A model generated the notes under the pieces. The model saw nothing but the letters and a program-made list of their open reading frames with translations, searched no databases and was not told the DNA's origin. Position numbers and translations under genes: made by a program. A DNA stretch of 64,000 bases from an uncultured Spirochaetaceae bacterium (GTDB lineage Bacteria; Spirochaetota; Spirochaetia; Sphaerochaetales; Sphaerochaetaceae), in assembly GCA_944390725.1 (NCBI GenBank), contig CALXQU010000003.1, positions 1-64,000 of the forward strand, written 5' to 3'. Positions 59,662 through 64,000 of the stretch are shown piece by piece; position 1 is the stretch's first letter, and every line of letters begins with the position of its first letter.

Positions 59662-61326
59662 TCAGCTCCTGCTTTCCTTCTCCAGCTGGAGCGTGATCGT
59701 GGTCGCATCGCAGAGCTCCGACGGCCCGAAGTACTGGATGGCTCCCGGATAGCGGAAGCAGGTCTCGAGCGCCCACTTCTTCCTGTGCTTCGCGAAATAC
59801 ATGAACGGAGCGCCTTCAAGGTCGACAAGGGCCTTCTTGATTACCGGCTTGTCATGGCCGCCCCTCCTTTCCATATCCATCATCTTCGTGATAGGCATGC
59901 CGCCAGCCTCCCACTTCCCGACGCCCTCGTCGAGATGGCGTATCGTCGACATATAGCCTGTATAGCCGTAGGCGATGAGGCAGAATGCCGTGTAGCCGAG
60001 CGAGTAGCAGTAATCGGCATCGAAGTTCGATGGGAATGCCGCCCTTCCCTCATAGCCGAAGAAGTGGTGGAGCGTGCTGAACTTGCCGCTGTACCTGCCT
60101 TCGGCCTTCATCTCAGCCAGCTTCTTGCCGACGAGGCTTGAAAGCAGCTTCTCAGTCTCGATCCTCGATACCTGGACATTGCCATGGGGATCCCTGTCCA
60201 TCAAGAGCTGCTGCTGGATATCGAGCGGGAGGATGTTGAACACATCCATGCTTTCCTCGGAGAGAGCCGCCGTCAGGAAGCCCATCTTCGCATCCCAGTC
60301 GATCAGCTCCGCGAACTTGTCGCCGGAAGCTGCCAGCGTATCGTTGATCTCGGCGATGAGCTTCTTCACCTCCGGGACGAACTCTATCAGGCCCTCCGGG
60401 ATGACGACGACGCCGAAGTTGCAGCCCATCTTGGCCCTGTCGGCAACGCTGCTGGCGATGCTCTCGGCAATCTGGTTCAGGTGGTATCCATGCTCCTGGA
60501 CCTCCTCAGAGATGAGGCAGACGTTAGGATGGGTCTGCAGCGCGCATTCAAGCGCTATATGCGATGCCGAGCGCCCCATCAGCTTGATGAAGTGCCAGTA
60601 CTTCTTGGCTGAGTTGGCATCCCTCATGATATTGCCGATCAGCTCCGAGTATGTCTTGCAGGCAGTGTCGAAGCCGAAGGATGCCTCTATGTCATCGTTC
60701 TTCAGGTCGCCATCAATCGTCTTCGGGCAGCCGATGACCTGGATAGGCAGCTTATGCGCCGCGAAGTATTCCGCCAGCACTGCCGCGTTCGTATTGGAGT
60801 CATCGCCGCCGATGATCACGATTGCGGTCATGCCATGCTTCTTCGCTACCTCAGCGACCTTCTGGAACTGCTCATCGGTCTCGAGCTTCGTGCGCCCGGA
60901 GCCGATGATATCGAATCCGCCTGTATTGCGGTATGCAGCCACATTGTCTGCGGTGATGGTGATGTAGTCATCATTCACGAGCCCCGAAGGACCGCCCTTG
61001 AAGCCAAGGAGGATGTTGTCCGGGTCGCTTGCCTTCATGGCATCGAACAGGCCGGCAATCACGTTATGCCCGCCTGGCGCCTGGCCTCCGGAAAGGATGA
61101 CGCCTATGACATGCTTCCTGGCAGGGGCCGTCGAGTCCCCTTTGCGGAAGTAGACTTCCTTCATTCCATATGTATTCGGGAAAAGCTCCTTTATCTTCTC
61201 CTGATCCGATTCGCTGTGCGTTTTCTCCCCTTCTGTGACAGAGACGGATCCTACACCGTCCCTGAGCATGACAGGGAGCTTCGGTGAATATCCATAGCGA
61301 AGAGACTGCAATGTAGAACAGCTCAT
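59662..61326 (-). CDS. pfp: Pyrophosphate-fructose 6-phosphate 1-phosphotransferase (long type)
   Basis: Reversible glycolytic phosphorylation of fructose 6-phosphate with PPi. 554 residues, the long form seen in spirochaetes and plant beta subunits. [19 protein letters not shown] at 75-93, GGDDSNTNA at 173-181, in which the second Asp selects PPi over [17 protein letters not shown] near 201 and [25 protein letters not shown] precedes the ATG at 61326; a longer frame to 61710 runs through the divergent gene and is rejected. Confidence 0.96.
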   Translation of the reverse strand: MSCSTLQSLRYGYSPKLPVMLRDGVGSVSVTEGEKTHSESDQEKIKELFPNTYGMKEVYFRKGDSTAPARKHVIGVILSGGQAPGGHNVIAGLFDAMKASDPDNILLGFKGGPSGLVNDDYITITADNVAAYRNTGGFDIIGSGRTKLETDEQFQKVAEVAKKHGMTAIVIIGGDDSNTNAAVLAEYFAAHKLPIQVIGCPKTIDGDLKNDDIEASFGFDTACKTYSELIGNIMRDANSAKKYWHFIKLMGRSASHIALECALQTHPNVCLISEEVQEHGYHLNQIAESIASSVADRAKMGCNFGVVVIPEGLIEFVPEVKKLIAEINDTLAASGDKFAELIDWDAKMGFLTAALSEESMDVFNILPLDIQQQLLMDRDPHGNVQVSRIETEKLLSSLVGKKLAEMKAEGRYSGKFSTLHHFFGYEGRAAFPSNFDADYCYSLGYTAFCLIAYGYTGYMSTIRHLDEGVGKWEAGGMPITKMMDMERRGGHDKPVIKKALVDLEGAPFMYFAKHRKKWALETCFRYPGAIQYFGPSELCDATTITLQLEKESRS

Positions 61327-61407
61327 GCTAACCTCCTGATGTTTGTTGCATATATTGTATGTTATGAAACGAAACTTTTCTATATTATCAGGGATGGAGG
61401 AGACGCT

Positions 61408-61941
61408 GTGGCCATAGTTTTCATCGATGCTGATTCGGTTCCGCAGAAGCTCAGGGCGATAATACTCAGGAGGATACTCAAGGAAAAGGCCGACGCTTTC
61501 TTCGTCGCGGACAGGCCGCTTCCTGACGTGCTGCTCGCCATCGAGGAGGACAAGGCTGCCAGGCGCAGGCCATACCGCGGTACGATGACGCCGCAGGAGC
61601 TCAAGGCCATCGGGTCCGGGATCCGGATGTCTGTCGTGGAGAAGGGGCAGGATTCGGCGGATGACTGCATCGTCGAGCTTGCAGCAGCCGGTGACCTCGC
61701 CATCACCCATGACATACCCCTTGCCTCAAGGCTGCTTCAGAAGGGCGTCGAGGTGATTGACGACAGGGGAGGGGAGTATACCGCCGCGAACATCGCGGAG
61801 AAGCTCGGCATGCGCGCCAATAACGCGGTCTTCAGGGAGATGGGCCTCTTCGGTGATAGGTCTCATTCCTTCGGGGATAAGGAGATACGCCAGTTCTCCG
61901 CTATGTTCGATGCCAAGATGTCAAGGCTCTTCAGCAATTGA
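61408..61941 (+). CDS. YaiI/YqxD (DUF188) family protein
   Basis: 177 residues, GTG start behind [26 protein letters not shown] is the NYN/PIN-like N-terminal Asp motif, [23 protein letters not shown] the second acidic cluster, and [22 protein letters not shown] the end. Predicted nuclease-fold protein of unknown role. Divergent from pfp. Confidence 0.92.
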   Translation: MAIVFIDADSVPQKLRAIILRRILKEKADAFFVADRPLPDVLLAIEEDKAARRRPYRGTMTPQELKAIGSGIRMSVVEKGQDSADDCIVELAAAGDLAITHDIPLASRLLQKGVEVIDDRGGEYTAANIAEKLGMRANNAVFREMGLFGDRSHSFGDKEIRQFSAMFDAKMSRLFSN

Positions 61942-62140
61942 TCATTGCCGATAACGGAATCATATTATATGGAAATTAGATTCTGAACAGGCCTCTGTTA
62001 TAAAATACGAACAGGCTTTGTATCCATATATCAGCCAGGATATCGTATCCATTATCCCTGTTTGTAAATTTGAATATCCAAAATATAAATTACAAACCAA
62101 GCAGACTGTCATAATCCGCATCCTGCTGCGTATATATTGC
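61942..62140 (+). other. AT-rich intergenic region before the LuxR-type gene
   Basis: About 200 bases, more AT-rich than the flanks, with no gene. It contains the inverted repeat GTTTGTAA/TTACAAAC and a possible extended -10, TGTCATAAT (62107-62115). Confidence 0.5.
62060..62097 (+). repeat. Third, partial copy of the AT-rich repeat motif with inverted ends
   Basis: GTTTGTAAATTTGAATATCC resembles the first 20 bases of the repeats at 19140 and 20675. Here the element ends in TTACAAAC, an exact inverse of its start, 22 bases apart. It could be an operator for the regulator just downstream. Confidence 0.45.
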
Positions 62141-62665
62141 ATGAGGAAACTGCTTCTTAGAGGTGATTACCAGTTTGAGGAGAGCCTGCTGCGGATGGTC
62201 AGGGGCACGTGCATGGTCCTGCCGCCTGGCATATACTTGGGCAGGGCAGATGCAGCCATCATGGTCGAGCCGACTCCTGATGAGCTGCTGCTTGAGGTGG
62301 AGAAGGGCCGTATCGTCTGCCCTGATGCGAGGATCATCGTCATCGGCGGGATATACACGCGCCTGATTGCCGTGTCGCTATCGGACAGGGTATATACCGC
62401 ATCATCCGCGGAGGAGGCTGCGGCCATAATACTCGCAAGGAATCCGGAGAGGAAGGGACTGAAGCTCACTGAAAAGGAATCCCTTCTCCTTGCTGCCATG
62501 GAGAAGGGAATGTGCAACAGCGAGCTTACAGCCGCATTGTCTATGAGCGACAGGACCGTCAGAAGGATCAAGGGAAGGCTCCTTGACAAGACGGGGCTTG
62601 TATCAAGCGAGCAGCTTGCGGTCTTCTCGGCCCTGCTCAATCAGTATTCGCAGCTCTTGACGTAG
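62141..62665 (+). CDS. LuxR-type HTH regulator with unrecognised N-terminal domain
   Basis: 174 residues. The C-terminal 60 residues form a LuxR helix-turn-helix: [44 protein letters not shown]. The N-terminal part ([39 protein letters not shown]) has receiver-like strand and helix order but lacks the acidic pocket, so it may be a pseudo-receiver. ATG 62141 begins the GC-rich coding part; an ATG at 62018 lies in AT-rich sequence. Its end overlaps asnS by 25 bases. Confidence 0.75.
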   Translation: MRKLLLRGDYQFEESLLRMVRGTCMVLPPGIYLGRADAAIMVEPTPDELLLEVEKGRIVCPDARIIVIGGIYTRLIAVSLSDRVYTASSAEEAAAIILARNPERKGLKLTEKESLLLAAMEKGMCNSELTAALSMSDRTVRRIKGRLLDKTGLVSSEQLAVFSALLNQYSQLLT

Positions 62666-64000
62666 CGCGGATAGGGGATGACATCGCGGATGTTCTCCAC
62701 GCCTGTCACATACCTCACGGCGCGCTCGAAGCCGAGCCCGAATCCAGCATGTGGCACGGAGCCGTACTTCCTGAGGTCAAGGTACCACCAGTATGCGGCA
62801 GGGTCGAGCCCGAGCTCCTTCATCCTGTCGAGGAGGACGTCGTAGCGGTATTCCCTCTCGGAGCCTCCGATGATCTCTCCCAGGCGCGGAGCCAGGACAT
62901 CCATGGCCCTGACCGTCTTCCCGTCGTCGTTCATCTTCATATAGAAGGCCTTAATCTCCTTCGGATAGTCGGTGACGATCACTGGGCGCTTGGCGACTTC
63001 CTCGGTGAGGTATCTCTCGTGCTCGCTCTGGATCTCGACTCCCCACTTGACGGGGAATTCGAACCTGTCGTTGTTCTTCTCGAGGATCTTCACGGCCTCG
63101 GTGTATGTCATGTGCTCGAACGGGCTGCTGACCACATGCTCGAGGTTCTCGATCACGCCGGGCAGGACGAACTTCGAGAAGAACGCCATATCCTCGCCGT
63201 TCTTGTCCAGCACTGCCTTGAAGATGTACTTGAGGAACTTCTCAGCGCAGTCCATATCGCCCTCGAGCGTGCAGAATGCCATCTCGGGCTCTATCATCCA
63301 GAACTCGGCAAGATGCCTTGTCGTGTTGGAGTTCTCTGCCCTGAAGGTCGGCCCGAAGGTATAGATGTCCTTCATGGCAAGGGCATAGGTCTCTCCCTCA
63401 AGCTGTCCCGATACGGTAAGGTTCGCGAGCTTGCCGAAGAAGTCCTTTGAATAGTCGACCTTGCCGTCAGGTGTCTTCGGCACGTTCTCCAGGTCAAGCG
63501 TCGTGACCTGGAACTGCGCGCCAGCGCCCTCGCAGTCGGATGCCGAGATGAGTGGCGTGTTGACATAGACGAACCCATTCTCCTGGAAGAATGAATGGAC
63601 AGCATATGCCATCGTGTTCCTGACTCTCGTGATAGCGCCGAAGAGGTTGGTCCTCGGCCTGAGGTATGCCTTCTCCCTGAGGAACTCGACCGTATGCCTC
63701 TTCTTCTGCAGGGGATAGTCGGCAGGGCACTCGCCGATGATCTCGACGCTTTCGGCCCTGAGCTCGATGTCCTGGCTGCCGCCTTCGGACTTGACGATCC
63801 TTCCAGTCACGGATACGGAGCATCCTGTCGTTATCCTCGCTACCAGGTCATCTGGGAAGGCAGACCTGTCGAGCACTGCCTGGAGGCCCTTCAGGCATGA
63901 GCCGTCGTTGATCTCGATGAAGGAGACGTTCTTGCTGTCCCTCTTGGTCCGGACCCAGCCCTCTGCCTTGATTGTATCTTCCGATGGCCGAAGAGCCAGG
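62641..64000 (-). CDS. asnS: Asparaginyl-tRNA synthetase, 5' end outside the window
   Basis: Class IIb synthetase. The open frame continues to the right edge, with [20 protein letters not shown] from the OB-fold anticodon-binding domain, so the start is beyond 64000. [24 protein letters not shown] is motif 2 and [27 protein letters not shown] motif 3. The Asn rather than Asp type is indicated by [18 protein letters not shown] and RYVKSCEY. About 450 codons are visible. Confidence 0.96.
   Translation of the reverse strand, partial: LALRPSEDTIKAEGWVRTKRDSKNVSFIEINDGSCLKGLQAVLDRSAFPDDLVARITTGCSVSVTGRIVKSEGGSQDIELRAESVEIIGECPADYPLQKKRHTVEFLREKAYLRPRTNLFGAITRVRNTMAYAVHSFFQENGFVYVNTPLISASDCEGAGAQFQVTTLDLENVPKTPDGKVDYSKDFFGKLANLTVSGQLEGETYALAMKDIYTFGPTFRAENSNTTRHLAEFWMIEPEMAFCTLEGDMDCAEKFLKYIFKAVLDKNGEDMAFFSKFVLPGVIENLEHVVSSPFEHMTYTEAVKILEKNNDRFEFPVKWGVEIQSEHERYLTEEVAKRPVIVTDYPKEIKAFYMKMNDDGKTVRAMDVLAPRLGEIIGGSEREYRYDVLLDRMKELGLDPAAYWWYLDLRKYGSVPHAGFGLGFERAVRYVTGVENIRDVIPYPRYVKSCEY

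Noticed and set aside
59662..61710. A 682-residue reading of pfp
   Set aside because: The extra 128 residues are encoded across the divergent gene's coding strand. The ATG at 61326 has a perfect AGGAGG and gives the family length.
1..64000. CRISPR array, rRNA operon or riboswitch
   Set aside because: No regularly spaced identical repeats, no conserved rRNA segments and no recognised riboswitch core were found in reading the intergenic regions.

Overview
The window is 64 kb of a GC-rich bacterial chromosome with very tight gene packing, short overlaps inside operons and several convergent gene pairs whose 3' ends overlap. It carries about 57 protein genes, two tRNA genes, and no rRNA, CRISPR array, insertion sequence or phage block. 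The gene content points to Spirochaetota, probably a free-living or gut lineage near Sphaerochaeta/Treponema: a long (about 550-residue) pyrophosphate-dependent phosphofructokinase, tandem AMP-dependent acyl ligases, an outer-membrane barrel of the FadL/UPF0164 type, KtrAB-type potassium uptake and a glycerol operon ending in a DUF1667 gene. This placement is an inference from gene content; no rRNA is present to confirm it.

Layout. 1-8.4 kb: an alpha-oxoamine synthase close to serine palmitoyltransferase, a cation diffusion facilitator, the selenium-hydroxylase accessory pair yqeC-yqeB, then proA-proB followed by an unrecognised gene and an alpha/beta hydrolase. 8.4-13.7 kb, minus strand: dinB, trmL and proC-serS-pncB. 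13.8-19 kb: an outer-membrane protein, a soluble PhoR/PhoB-like pair, a divergent glutamyl-tRNA reductase, an aldose epimerase homologue and a GNAT acetyltransferase. 19.1-20.9 kb: an AT-rich island carrying a lipoprotein gene broken by an in-frame TAG, flanked by two diverged direct repeats and followed by tRNA-Arg(TCT). 21-34 kb: nitroreductase, ABC-F ATPase, FAD protein-azlC-azlD, a YczE-like membrane protein, tRNA-Val(CAC), peroxiredoxin-flavokinase, an ATPase/Toprim-like pair that resembles split OLD or AbiL/RloAB defence modules, an RNA methyltransferase, a flavin reductase and ktrAB. 34-41 kb: glpK with two FAD dehydrogenase genes and DUF1667, an Rpn/PD-(D/E)XK nuclease, a cytidylate-kinase-like protein and a YhcH-family protein. 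41-47 kb: putative rpoZ-miaA, and convergent to it the folC-NFACT-Memo-like-unknown operon. 47-53.4 kb: a complete phosphate operon pstSCAB-phoU-phoB-phoR with a Bacillus-type tandem TTAACA Pho box. 53.4-64 kb: a small outer-membrane protein, a lipoprotein that looks like a GT80 sialyltransferase, two acyl ligases, a YhbY RNA-binding protein, pfp, a YaiI-family protein, a LuxR-type regulator and the 3' part of asnS.

Three things stand out. First, at least sixteen transcription units have a -10 box (often an extended TGnTAnnnT) ending only 6-9 bases before the start codon and no Shine-Dalgarno, so leaderless mRNAs look like a normal mode of expression here, next to a second class of genes with strong GGAGG sites. 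Second, the secreted lipoprotein at 54 kb carries all three GT80 sialyltransferase motifs behind a lipobox. Third, the AT-rich island pairs a nonsense-interrupted lipoprotein with a duplicated, probably regulatory, AT-rich sequence.
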